A stretch of 45,012 nucleotides of DNA from Balneolales bacterium. Its GTDB lineage: Bacteria; Bacteroidota; Rhodothermia; Balneolales; Natronogracilivirgulaceae. Shown here in pieces: positions 17,161 to 25,784 of the stretch (position 1 is the first letter of the stretch; each line of letters starts with the position of its first letter). Location: positions 1 to 45,012 of the forward strand of contig SLOL01000016.1 of the NCBI GenBank assembly GCA_007132495.1, written 5' to 3'. A program made the position numbers and the translations under genes. The notes below the pieces were generated by a model. The model worked only from the letters and a program-made list of their open reading frames with translations. It ran no database searches and was not told the origin of the DNA.

Positions 17161-20100
17161 ATGTTGTTATTATCCGTCGTTTTTGTACGCCAGATTCACT
17201 TCCTCCAGGTCATTGTGACTTTGATGCTGATACCTTCTGCCATTCGGTCATCACCGGAAGTCGTATCACAGATCGCATCTTATGAACCTCAGGTCGTGGC
17301 TAACGAACATCAAAATGTGACCAATGAAGAAAAAGTTGCGGCAAATACACCGCCGTTCCTGATTAACGAATATCAAACCACGACTAATGAACCCCAGGTC
17401 GTGATAAACGAAATCCAGGCCTCCAACAATACGACGATCACTGACGAAGATGGCCATTATGAGGACTGGATCGAACTTTACAACCCCGGTTCGACAGGAA
17501 CCGCCGATCTGAGCCATTACGGACTGTCCGATGACCCGGAACGTCCGTTCCGGTGGGTGATTCCGGAGGGTGTCACTCTGTCACCCGGCGAATTCCTGCT
17601 CATCCGGGCTTCGGGCAAGGATCGGCGCGATCCTGCAGGACCTCTGCACACCAACTTCGCCATTGCCCGTGAGGGAGAGGAGGTTCTGTTGACCCATCCG
17701 ACGCTGCCCGAAGACCGGCATCTCATCGATCATGTGCCTCCTGTGCATATCCCGTCTGACCGCTCTTACGGGCGACTGCCCGACGGTTCCGACGATTGGG
17801 TCTTTTTCGACCGGCCCACGCCCGGAACCACCAATAGCAGCTCAACCGGATTCGGAAAAATTCTTGATCCGCCCGAATTTTCAGCGGACGACGGTTTCCA
17901 TACGGGACCGCTGACTCTTGAAATCACAACCCGCCACGAAGGTGCACAAATCCGCTACACGCTGGACGGCAGCGAGCCGGGTCCCGATGCACCGCTCTAC
18001 CACGGTCCGATATCTATCACCGACCGCTCCGAAGAACTCAATGATCTTTCGGAAATTACGGAAATCTCCCACCAGTACGCTCCGGCGGGCACCCCCGACA
18101 GCAAGGTGTACAAGGGAACGGTGGTCCGCGCCCGTGTCTTCCGCGACGGTGACCTGCCGGGTCCGGCCCGTACCGGAACCTGGTTTATTTATGAGGAAGG
18201 AAACAACCGGTATTCTCTTCCGGTAATAACCATCACCACCGACCGAAACCATCTGTTCGATTTCGATGAAGGGATCTACGTGCTGGGTCGGGTTCACCAG
18301 GAGTGGCGCGATAAAGGCGGTACCACTTTCAACGGTGGAACACCGGCCAACTACAACCGGCAAGGGCGCGACTGGGAACGACCGGCACATCTGGCATTCT
18401 ACGAAACCGACGGGAGCAAGACGATTGATCAGGACATCGGCATCCGCATCCACGGGGGATGGGGGCGCGCCTTTCCACAGAAAAGTTTCCGGCTGTATTC
18501 GCGCAGTGACTATGGGGAAAGCCGGTTCCGTTACCAAATGTTTCCTCATCTGGAACTGGATGATTTCAACCGGCTGATTCTGCGTAATTCAGGTCAGGAT
18601 GTAACCTCTACCATGTTCCGTGATGTCTATATTCAGGAGAGTGTCCGGCATATGCGGTTCGATGTACAGCACGCCCGTCCGGCTATTGTATTTCTGAACG
18701 GGGAATACTGGGGAATCTACAATGTCCGGCAGCGCTATGATCGTCATTACCTGGAGACTCATTACGGTCTGGGACCCGGCGAAATCGATCTGCTCACGCG
18801 TTCGGCCAATAATCCCAAAGAAGGTGACAACACCGACTATCTGGAACTGCGTGACGGTTTGCTGGGCGCCGACACCACGGATATGAACCATCCGGCCAAC
18901 TTCGAAAAAGCCCGGCATCAGATCGACATCGACAATCTGATCGACTATTTCATCGCCCAGATCCATTCGGCCAATACCGACTGGCCGCACAATAATATCG
19001 ACTTCTGGCGGGCGGCCCACGGCGAATACCATCCGGAGGCTGACGTTCCCGAACAAGATGGCCGCTGGCGCTGGCTGATGTATGATACGGACTTCGGTTT
19101 CGGATGGTTTTCCAGGGTTACCGAAAACACATTGGACCGTGCCACGGGAAGCGGACGTTATGCCTGGTCCAACACGCTGTTTGACGGATTGATGTCCGGA
19201 CAACCGTTCCGCGACCGGTTTTACAACCGTTATGCGGATCAGCTCAATACCGCGTTTCAACCCGGCCACATGTCGGCGCTGCTCGACTCGCTCCAGGCGA
19301 TCTATGCTCCGGAAATCGATGAACATATTCACCGGCGTGGCGATGCTGAGTTCAGGTTAAGCGGATCAAACCGTTATCCGATGAGTTACAATGAATGGGT
19401 CGACGATGTTGAGGAGATGAGACAATTTGCCGTTAAGCGGCCTGGGCATCAGTGGGACCATCTGATGCAGTTCGGCAGTCGCGATACGTTGGCGCTTACG
19501 CTCGATGTCGCGGATCCGGCACAAGGATATATCCGGGTCAATACCGTCGATATTCGGCCGGGTGCCGTTGGGGTGGACAAGGATCCCTGGCCGTGGCAGG
19601 GGTTTTACTTCCGGGATCTGCCGGTAACCGTGACCGCCTGGGCCCGTCCGGGCTATGAGTTTGATAGCTGGGAGAAACAGAAACTGTCTCCGCAAAGAAC
19701 CGAAAATTTTTCCGACACCAGGGATTCCTCTAACACCGGAAATTCTTCTGAAACAAGGAATTCTTCCGGCACCGAAAATCTCCCGGACACAAAAGATTCT
19801 TCACAAACCGAATACCTCTCTGAAATAAAGGTCGAACTGCCCATGACCGAACGGGTACGGCTTACCGCTTTGTTTCGCAAAGCCACCGATGCCGACTCCA
19901 CACCGGAACCGGTTCCGGCATCGTTTTCCCTGGATCAGAACTATCCCAACCCCTTCAATACAGGTACCCGGATTACCTTTGAGCTGCCGGAGGAATCTCC
20001 GGTACAACTTGATGTGTTTGATGCGCTGGGCAGGAAGGTGTCGGTACTGGTGGATGATGTGCTCACAGAGGGCCGGCATACGGTTATGTTCGACGGCAGC

Positions 20101-20181
20101 GGACTGGCCAGCGGTGTTTACATATACCGCCTGCAGGCCGGCTCTTTCCGACGGTCAAGGACTATGCTGCTGCTTAAATAG
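17161..20181 (+). CDS. T9SS-exported lamin-tail / CotH protein with tandem-repeat expansions
   Basis: 1006 residues. A hydrophobic N-terminus (signal-like, about 1-27) leads into a 7-residue repeat (41-89, opening NE in most units). A lamin-tail domain (about 80-215) starts VVINEIQASN. Then come a chitobiase C-terminal-type domain (about 230-345), a CotH domain (about 350-765) with IRIHGGWGRAFPQKSFRLY and MYDTDFGFG (Asp642, Asp644), an InlB-like beta-sandwich (WARPGYEFDSWE, VRLTALF) split by an 18-bp repeat (848-889), and a T9SS type A domain from QNYPNPFN. It differs from its three neighbours in having two Asp in the metal-site motif and in its LTD domain. Probably a cell-surface protein; the exact enzymatic role is unknown. 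Confidence 0.87.
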   Translation: MLLLSVVFVRQIHFLQVIVTLMLIPSAIRSSPEVVSQIASYEPQVVANEHQNVTNEEKVAANTPPFLINEYQTTTNEPQVVINEIQASNNTTITDEDGHYEDWIELYNPGSTGTADLSHYGLSDDPERPFRWVIPEGVTLSPGEFLLIRASGKDRRDPAGPLHTNFAIAREGEEVLLTHPTLPEDRHLIDHVPPVHIPSDRSYGRLPDGSDDWVFFDRPTPGTTNSSSTGFGKILDPPEFSADDGFHTGPLTLEITTRHEGAQIRYTLDGSEPGPDAPLYHGPISITDRSEELNDLSEITEISHQYAPAGTPDSKVYKGTVVRARVFRDGDLPGPARTGTWFIYEEGNNRYSLPVITITTDRNHLFDFDEGIYVLGRVHQEWRDKGGTTFNGGTPANYNRQGRDWERPAHLAFYETDGSKTIDQDIGIRIHGGWGRAFPQKSFRLYSRSDYGESRFRYQMFPHLELDDFNRLILRNSGQDVTSTMFRDVYIQESVRHMRFDVQHARPAIVFLNGEYWGIYNVRQRYDRHYLETHYGLGPGEIDLLTRSANNPKEGDNTDYLELRDGLLGADTTDMNHPANFEKARHQIDIDNLIDYFIAQIHSANTDWPHNNIDFWRAAHGEYHPEADVPEQDGRWRWLMYDTDFGFGWFSRVTENTLDRATGSGRYAWSNTLFDGLMSGQPFRDRFYNRYADQLNTAFQPGHMSALLDSLQAIYAPEIDEHIHRRGDAEFRLSGSNRYPMSYNEWVDDVEEMRQFAVKRPGHQWDHLMQFGSRDTLALTLDVADPAQGYIRVNTVDIRPGAVGVDKDPWPWQGFYFRDLPVTVTAWARPGYEFDSWEKQKLSPQRTENFSDTRDSSNTGNSSETRNSSGTENLPDTKDSSQTEYLSEIKVELPMTERVRLTALFRKATDADSTPEPVPASFSLDQNYPNPFNTGTRITFELPEESPVQLDVFDALGRKVSVLVDDVLTEGRHTVMFDGSGLASGVYIYRLQAGSFRRSRTMLLLK
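17281..17427 (+). repeat. in-frame 21-bp tandem repeat in the LTD/CotH gene
   Basis: Seven 21-bp units give heptapeptides such as YEPQVVA, NEHQNVT, NEYQTTT, NEPQVVI and NEIQASN. Units at 17281 and 17386 share GAACC-CAGGTCGTG almost exactly, showing duplication rather than chance. The last unit is the first strand of the lamin-tail domain, so the linker seems to have grown by copying the domain's own edge. Confidence 0.8.
19702..19827 (+). repeat. in-frame 18-bp tandem repeat in the LTD/CotH gene
   Basis: Seven 18-bp units (starts 19702, 19720, 19738, 19756, 19774, 19792, 19810) encode Ser/Thr/Asn/Asp-rich hexapeptides such as ENFSDT, RDSSNT, RNSSGT and KDSSQT. There is a secondary 36-bp alternation. 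The array interrupts an InlB-like domain between WEKQ and KVELPMTERVRLTALF, so it is probably an exposed, flexible loop. Confidence 0.85.
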
Positions 20182-20353
20182 GAAATAATTCCTGATAGTG
20201 AATGAGCGTACTGCGGCATAAAGAAAAAACATTATATCGCGGATCTCGTTTGATAAATTCCAAGGCTGTTACTAACATGGAAACGCGTTTATTCCGTTTT
20301 TCAGGGACCCGAGACTGGTTTTGCTATATTATTCGCTTTATTATCCATCCCGC

Positions 20354-22882
20354 ATGAAATCATTTGTCTTTTTATCTTCTTTATTTGCAGGATTGTTGTT
20401 TGCGTCATCGATTTCAGCCGAACCATTGCCACCACCGGAGTTTTCCCATCCGGCAGGAACGTATGATCAACCGTTTGAGCTGGAAATCATGGCAGAAGAG
20501 GGAGTTGCCATCTACTATACCACCAATGGAAGAGCTCCCACACCGTCTTCCGAAGAGTATAAGCAGGGAGAGCCGATTCCCATTTCCGGATCGGTAATGA
20601 TTCGTGCGCGGGCATATGATGAGGAGGGTATTGCCGGAGAGACCGTTACAAAGATTTACAGTCAGCTTGCACGCAGTGTGGTGGACTTTGACTCAGACCT
20701 GCCCCTGGTTATCGTTCATCAGTTTGATCAGGCCATGCATCCCGAAGGGCATTCCAGGACACCGGCCTATTTTACGGTGATCGATACCGATGAGGACGGT
20801 CGCGCACGCCTGCTCTCTGACGACCTGCACCTGCACAGCCGCACCGAATCCAACTACCGGGGATCCAGCTCACTACAATTTCCCAAGAAACAGTTTGGGG
20901 TTCGGCTGATCGACGAACAGAGTGAAAATCGTAACGAACCGATTTTGGGAATGCCGTCTGAAAACAACTGGATCATGCATGCCCCTTATGATGATAAAAC
21001 GTTGATGCGTAATGCGGTTGCCTACCAGCTGAGCGAAGATATGGGGCGCTATGCTCCACGCACCCGTTTTGTTGAGCTTTTTCTGCATGAGGGGGACGGT
21101 CCGGTCAGTGAGACCCATTATCACGGAGTCTATATGCTGGTGGAACGTATCAAATGGGATAACAACCGGGTGGATATCGCCAAGTTGACGCCGGAGGATA
21201 ATTCAGAGCCGGAGATCACCGGCGGGTACATCATCAACTACGACCGGGATGAACATATCTGGAGCACCGAGCGAAGGACCGGCTTTGCCCTGGTGCGGCC
21301 GCAGGATTGGGATATCACACGGGAACAGCGCAACTGGATATCCGGTTACCTCGGTGATTTGGAGTCGGCGCTGTTCGGACCCGATTTTCGGGATCCCGAG
21401 GAAGGATATGCGGCGTATCTGGAACCGGAGTCCTTTATTGATCATCATTTAATCACCGAGGCTCTGAAGGAGATAGACGGCTACAGGCTGAGCACCTATT
21501 TGCACAAGGATCGGGAAGACCGGCTGGTGATGGGCCCGGTGTGGGACTATAACATCAGTCTTGGTAACGGTGATTACCTGCAGGCCTGGCAACCCCACGG
21601 TTGGTACTATACCCAAATCAGTGAAGAAGACTATCTTAATGGATGGTACAGGCGTATGTTCGAGGATCCGGAGTTTGAGGAGCGATACCGTGAACGCTGG
21701 TGGGAACTGCGTCAGGGACCGTTTGCAACCGAACATATTGTGAACATGATCCGTGACTATGCCGACAAGCTGGATGAGGCGCAGCAACGGAATTTCGAGC
21801 GCTGGCCGATTCTCGGCCATTATGTCTGGCCGAACCACTTCATCGGCGACACATACGAGGAAGAAGTCGAATACATGATCGACTGGGTGGAACGACGCAT
21901 GCGATGGATCGACTCCCGAATGGGTGATCCACCCGATGATCTCCCTGAGAAACGTCTTGCTTATTACTGGGTTTTTGATGAAACACTGCCCAATAACACC
22001 CCGTTTGAGTCTTTGGAAGCCGACTATTCGCTGCTGAACAAGGCATCTCTTCAATTTCATTCGGCGCTTGAGGGTTATCCATTCGATGAAGAGCACCCCG
22101 ACTGGAGAAAAGCGTCTATGGAGCGGCGAAACCGGCCCATAGAGCTGAACTATCGTGAAAAAGGGAACCACAGCCGGCCGTTTGACCACGACGCGATGCG
22201 CGCTTTACAGGTGCGCCAGCCATTCACCGGCGACGGAGGTGAAAACACCCTCGTTTTTGATCTTCCGACTGCCGGTATGGGAAATGTGGTGTTCCGGTTT
22301 GCCGCCATGGACGAGGGGGCGGCCGATGAATTGCTAATCGATTACGCCGCGTCTGTGGATGAAGCCGGAGAGCCCGAATGGACCACCGACGGTCTTTCCT
22401 CGCTGCGTCATCCGCTCAGTTTTGAATATCAACTTTATGAACTTGACTTCAGTGATGTATCTGAGGTTGACAGTAATCCGGAATTCCGGATCCGTATCCG
22501 GTTCGACGGAGAGGACCTGTCGGCAGATGATGGAAATCGCGTGAGCTTCAACAATTTCAGTCTGGATTCAGGCACAGAAGCCGCCGACACGACCGGCAGC
22601 AGCGAAGGAGAGCAAGACTATAACTTCCGGCTGGAGCAGAATTATCCCAATCCGTTCAATGAGAGTACGGTTATCAATTATCAGCTTTCGGAGAGTAGAA
22701 ACGTACTGATTGAGGTCTATGACGTGCTCGGTCGCAGAGTGGCAACCCTTGTTGATGAACCGGTTTCAGCCGGAGAACATCAGGTGCATTTTGATGCAGA
22801 AGGACTGGCAAGTGGTTTGTACGTCTACAAGCTGCAAGCCGGAGAAAAGCACGAATCACGTACGATGTCTCTGATTAAATAG
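20354..22882 (+). CDS. T9SS-exported CotH-like protein, paralogue B
   Basis: 842 residues from the ATG at 20354, chosen because it starts a clean signal peptide (MKSFVFLSSLFAGLLFASS, cleavage after ISA). A TTG 33 bp upstream would add eleven residues. The domain order matches paralogue A: chitobiase C-terminal-type domain (about 22-100), CotH domain with SNYRGSSSLQFPKKQFGVRL and WDYN at 397-400, conserved block with FHSALEGYPFDEEHPDWRKA and FAAMDEGAADELLIDYAASV, and a T9SS type A domain from QNYPNPFNESTV. It lacks the repeats of the gene upstream. It shares a 59-bp identical stretch with paralogue C. Role as for paralogue A: a predicted secreted kinase-fold protein acting at the cell surface. 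Confidence 0.88.
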   Translation: MKSFVFLSSLFAGLLFASSISAEPLPPPEFSHPAGTYDQPFELEIMAEEGVAIYYTTNGRAPTPSSEEYKQGEPIPISGSVMIRARAYDEEGIAGETVTKIYSQLARSVVDFDSDLPLVIVHQFDQAMHPEGHSRTPAYFTVIDTDEDGRARLLSDDLHLHSRTESNYRGSSSLQFPKKQFGVRLIDEQSENRNEPILGMPSENNWIMHAPYDDKTLMRNAVAYQLSEDMGRYAPRTRFVELFLHEGDGPVSETHYHGVYMLVERIKWDNNRVDIAKLTPEDNSEPEITGGYIINYDRDEHIWSTERRTGFALVRPQDWDITREQRNWISGYLGDLESALFGPDFRDPEEGYAAYLEPESFIDHHLITEALKEIDGYRLSTYLHKDREDRLVMGPVWDYNISLGNGDYLQAWQPHGWYYTQISEEDYLNGWYRRMFEDPEFEERYRERWWELRQGPFATEHIVNMIRDYADKLDEAQQRNFERWPILGHYVWPNHFIGDTYEEEVEYMIDWVERRMRWIDSRMGDPPDDLPEKRLAYYWVFDETLPNNTPFESLEADYSLLNKASLQFHSALEGYPFDEEHPDWRKASMERRNRPIELNYREKGNHSRPFDHDAMRALQVRQPFTGDGGENTLVFDLPTAGMGNVVFRFAAMDEGAADELLIDYAASVDEAGEPEWTTDGLSSLRHPLSFEYQLYELDFSDVSEVDSNPEFRIRIRFDGEDLSADDGNRVSFNNFSLDSGTEAADTTGSSEGEQDYNFRLEQNYPNPFNESTVINYQLSESRNVLIEVYDVLGRRVATLVDEPVSAGEHQVHFDAEGLASGLYVYKLQAGEKHESRTMSLIK

Positions 22883-23045
22883 CCGCCTTATATAACTGTA
22901 AAAGGCATTTTCTCAAAAAAAAACATTATTTCACGACTGTTGAGCGTTATATTTACATAGTCTCGAATATGCAGAATCACCCTGGTTCCGGATGTTCAAG
23001 GAGGGGGTGCCTTATTGGTAATTGATATACCGGAACGGTTCATTC

Positions 23046-25649
23046 ATGAAAGTATTTGTCCGATTTCTCCGTCAGCTGAGCCTCCTGGTGCTTGTTGTTA
23101 TATCTTCAGCCGCCATCGTGTCCGGGAGTACCGACGCGTATGGAAAGACTGCTTCAGCAGGTACGTCATTGGCATCCGACCCGCCAGCGGCTCCCGTTTT
23201 TTCCCATTCCGCCGGTACATATGAACAGGCTTTCGACCTGGAGATAACCGCTGAGGAGGGGGCTGCGATATACTATACCACCAATGGAAGAAATCCTTCA
23301 CGGTTCACCGAAACATACCAGGGTCCGATACCGGTATCGGGATCGATGCTGATCCGTGCGCGGGCTTATGATGAAGAGGGCCGGGCCGGCGAAATCACAA
23401 CCAGAGTGTATAGTCAGCTTGATCGCAATGTGAAGGACTTCGACTCGAATTTGCCCCTGGTGATTGTCCATCAGTTCGATGATCCAATGCATCCCGGAGG
23501 TAACATTCGGAGTACGGTCTACTTTTCGGTCATCGATACCAAAGAAGACGGACGTGCCCGGCTGCTGACCGACGATCTGCATCTGCACAGCCGGTCGGAG
23601 TCCAATTACCGGGGATCCAGCTCACTCAGCTTCCCCAAAAAACAGTTCGGCGTACGCTTGATCGATGACCGGGGTGAAAATCGCAACGAATCTATTCTGG
23701 GAATGCCGGCGGAGAACAACTGGATCATGCACGCACCCTGGGATGACCGGACCCTGATCCGGAATGCGGTTGCCTACCGACTCAGTGAGGATATGGGCCG
23801 CTATGCTCCGCGTACCCGGTTTGTGGAGCTTTTCCTGCATGAAGGTGACGGGCCGGTGACCAGGGATCACTATCACGGGGTCTATATGCTGGTGGAACGG
23901 ATCAAATGGGATAACAACCGCGTGAATATCGCCAAACTGACCCCGGAGGATGATTCCGAGCCGGAAATCACCGGCGGATACATCATTAACTACGACCGGG
24001 ACGTCCATTTCCGCAGTACGCACTCTAAAAATACCGGTTTCGCGCTGGTTCGTCCGCAACACGAGGATATCACCCCGGAACAGCGCAGCTGGATTTCCGG
24101 TTATATCGGCGATCTTGAGACGGCGCTCTTCGGCCACAATTTCAGGGATTCCCGGGACGGATATGCCGCCTGGATGGATCCGGAATCGTTTATCGATCAC
24201 CATCTTATCACCGAAGCTCTCAAAGAGATGGACGGCTATCGGCTCAGCACTTTCATGTATAAAGATCGCGGCGGGCGGCTGGTGATGGGACCGCTCTGGG
24301 ATTATAACCTGAGTATAGGAAATCATGACCCGCGAGAGGGATGGGGTGGAGATTCACCCACTGGATGGTACTACACGAATCTATGGGAGGGAGCGTATGT
24401 CAACGGGTGGTATACACGGCTTTTTCAGGATCCGGATTTCAAGAAGCGATACCATGAACGCTGGTGGGAGCTGCGCCAGGGCCCCTTCGCCACCGATCAT
24501 GTGGTGAATATGATCAATGATTATGTGGAAAAGCTGGACGAAGCGCGCAAACGCAATTTTGAGCGATGGCCGATTATCGGCGAGGATGTGTGGAAATACA
24601 GCCGTCCGGGTTTGCCCACTTATGAGGATGAAATCAGGTTTATCATCAACTTTATTGAAGATCGTTTTGAATGGATCGATTCTCAGATACCGGCCCCCGA
24701 CCATCTGCCGCAGACACAGTTGCGCTATTTCTGGTATTTCGGCGAAGAACTTGCCAATAACACACCGTTTGAAGAACTGGAAGCAGGCTACGCACTAATG
24801 GACCAAGCCCGAATCCGCTTCCATTCGGCGCTGGAGGGCTACCCGTTTGATGATGAGCATCCCGATTGGAGAAAAGCGTCGTTGGAGCGCCGCAACCGTC
24901 CCACCGACATCAACTACCGGCCCGTCGGCAATCAGGGCCGCCCGTATGACATCAACACCATGCGGGCACTGCAGGTTTGCCAGCCGTTCACCGGCGGCGG
25001 TGGGGATAATACACTGGTCTTCCATATGCCGACCACCGGTATGGAGGGGGTCGTTATCCGTTTTGCCGCCATGGACGAGGGGGCGGCCGATGAATTGCTA
25101 ATCGATTACGCCGCGTCTGTAGATGGAACCGGAGAGCCCGAATGGACCGGCAACGAGTTGCCGTCTCTGCGGCATTCGCTGAGCTTTGAGTACCAGCTGT
25201 ATGAGATTGACTTCAGTGAAGTGGAAGATGTCAACGACAACCCGGACTTCCGGATGCGAATCCGCTTCGACGGAGAGGATATGTCGGCTGATGAAGGCAA
25301 CCGGGTTACATTCAATAATTTCAGTCTGGAAGCCGGCGTCGCTTCCGCCGACACGTCCGGCAACGGGGGGGAAACAGAGCGCAGCCATTCCTTCCGGCTG
25401 GAGCAAAACTATCCCAATCCGTTCAATCCGGAGACCAGGATCACCTACTCGCTGGAGCGGCAAAGCAATGTGAAACTAACGGTGTATAATGCAATGGGAC
25501 AGCGGGTGCGTGTATTGGTGGATGACTGGCAGAAAGGCGGTGAATATACCTATATTTTTGATGCATCGGACCTGGCCAGCGGAGTGTATATCTATGAACT
25601 TCGTACCGGAAACAACCGAATCAGCCGAAAGATGACATTCGTCAAGTGA
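23046..25649 (+). CDS. T9SS-exported CotH-like protein, paralogue C
   Basis: 867 residues from ATG 23046. An in-frame TTG at 23022 is closer to the purine-rich GGAGGGGG at 23000-23007 and could be the real start, adding eight residues. The signal peptide (MKVFVRFLRQLSLLVLVVIS) is followed by a 30-residue Ser/Ala-rich linker, then the same layout as paralogue B: chitobiase-type domain, CotH domain with SNYRGSSSLSFPKKQFGVRL and WDYN at 418-421, and the conserved block. Its T9SS domain (QNYPNPFNPETRITYSLERQ) differs clearly from those of A and B, suggesting domain replacement. It ends the cluster; the next gene is convergent. Confidence 0.88.
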   Translation: MKVFVRFLRQLSLLVLVVISSAAIVSGSTDAYGKTASAGTSLASDPPAAPVFSHSAGTYEQAFDLEITAEEGAAIYYTTNGRNPSRFTETYQGPIPVSGSMLIRARAYDEEGRAGEITTRVYSQLDRNVKDFDSNLPLVIVHQFDDPMHPGGNIRSTVYFSVIDTKEDGRARLLTDDLHLHSRSESNYRGSSSLSFPKKQFGVRLIDDRGENRNESILGMPAENNWIMHAPWDDRTLIRNAVAYRLSEDMGRYAPRTRFVELFLHEGDGPVTRDHYHGVYMLVERIKWDNNRVNIAKLTPEDDSEPEITGGYIINYDRDVHFRSTHSKNTGFALVRPQHEDITPEQRSWISGYIGDLETALFGHNFRDSRDGYAAWMDPESFIDHHLITEALKEMDGYRLSTFMYKDRGGRLVMGPLWDYNLSIGNHDPREGWGGDSPTGWYYTNLWEGAYVNGWYTRLFQDPDFKKRYHERWWELRQGPFATDHVVNMINDYVEKLDEARKRNFERWPIIGEDVWKYSRPGLPTYEDEIRFIINFIEDRFEWIDSQIPAPDHLPQTQLRYFWYFGEELANNTPFEELEAGYALMDQARIRFHSALEGYPFDDEHPDWRKASLERRNRPTDINYRPVGNQGRPYDINTMRALQVCQPFTGGGGDNTLVFHMPTTGMEGVVIRFAAMDEGAADELLIDYAASVDGTGEPEWTGNELPSLRHSLSFEYQLYEIDFSEVEDVNDNPDFRMRIRFDGEDMSADEGNRVTFNNFSLEAGVASADTSGNGGETERSHSFRLEQNYPNPFNPETRITYSLERQSNVKLTVYNAMGQRVRVLVDDWQKGGEYTYIFDASDLASGVYIYELRTGNNRISRKMTFVK

Positions 25650-25753
25650 GCGGGCTGTGCTCGAATGAAGCAAACGGTGAGTGAGTAGCTTGATCCCGCT
25701 GCCTGTGATGCACGCCGTAACCCCGGCGCAGTTTGCCGCACCTTCCATTATTT

Positions 25754-25780
25754 CGGCACAGGTCACCGTTTACCGTGCCG
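25754..25780. terminator. possible hairpin terminator between convergent genes
   Basis: CGGCAC (25754-25759) pairs with GTGCCG (25775-25780), and inside it GGT pairs with ACC after a one-base bulge, leaving an 8-base loop. It lies between the stop of CotH paralogue C (25649) and the stop of the BASS transporter (25785). No T-run follows on either strand, so it may work poorly or need Rho. Confidence 0.35.
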
Positions 25781-25784
25781 CACT

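Noticed and set aside
17161-20181. Spore coat CotH function
   Set aside because: The organism appears to be a diderm using T9SS; no sporulation genes are present, so only the domain name is kept.
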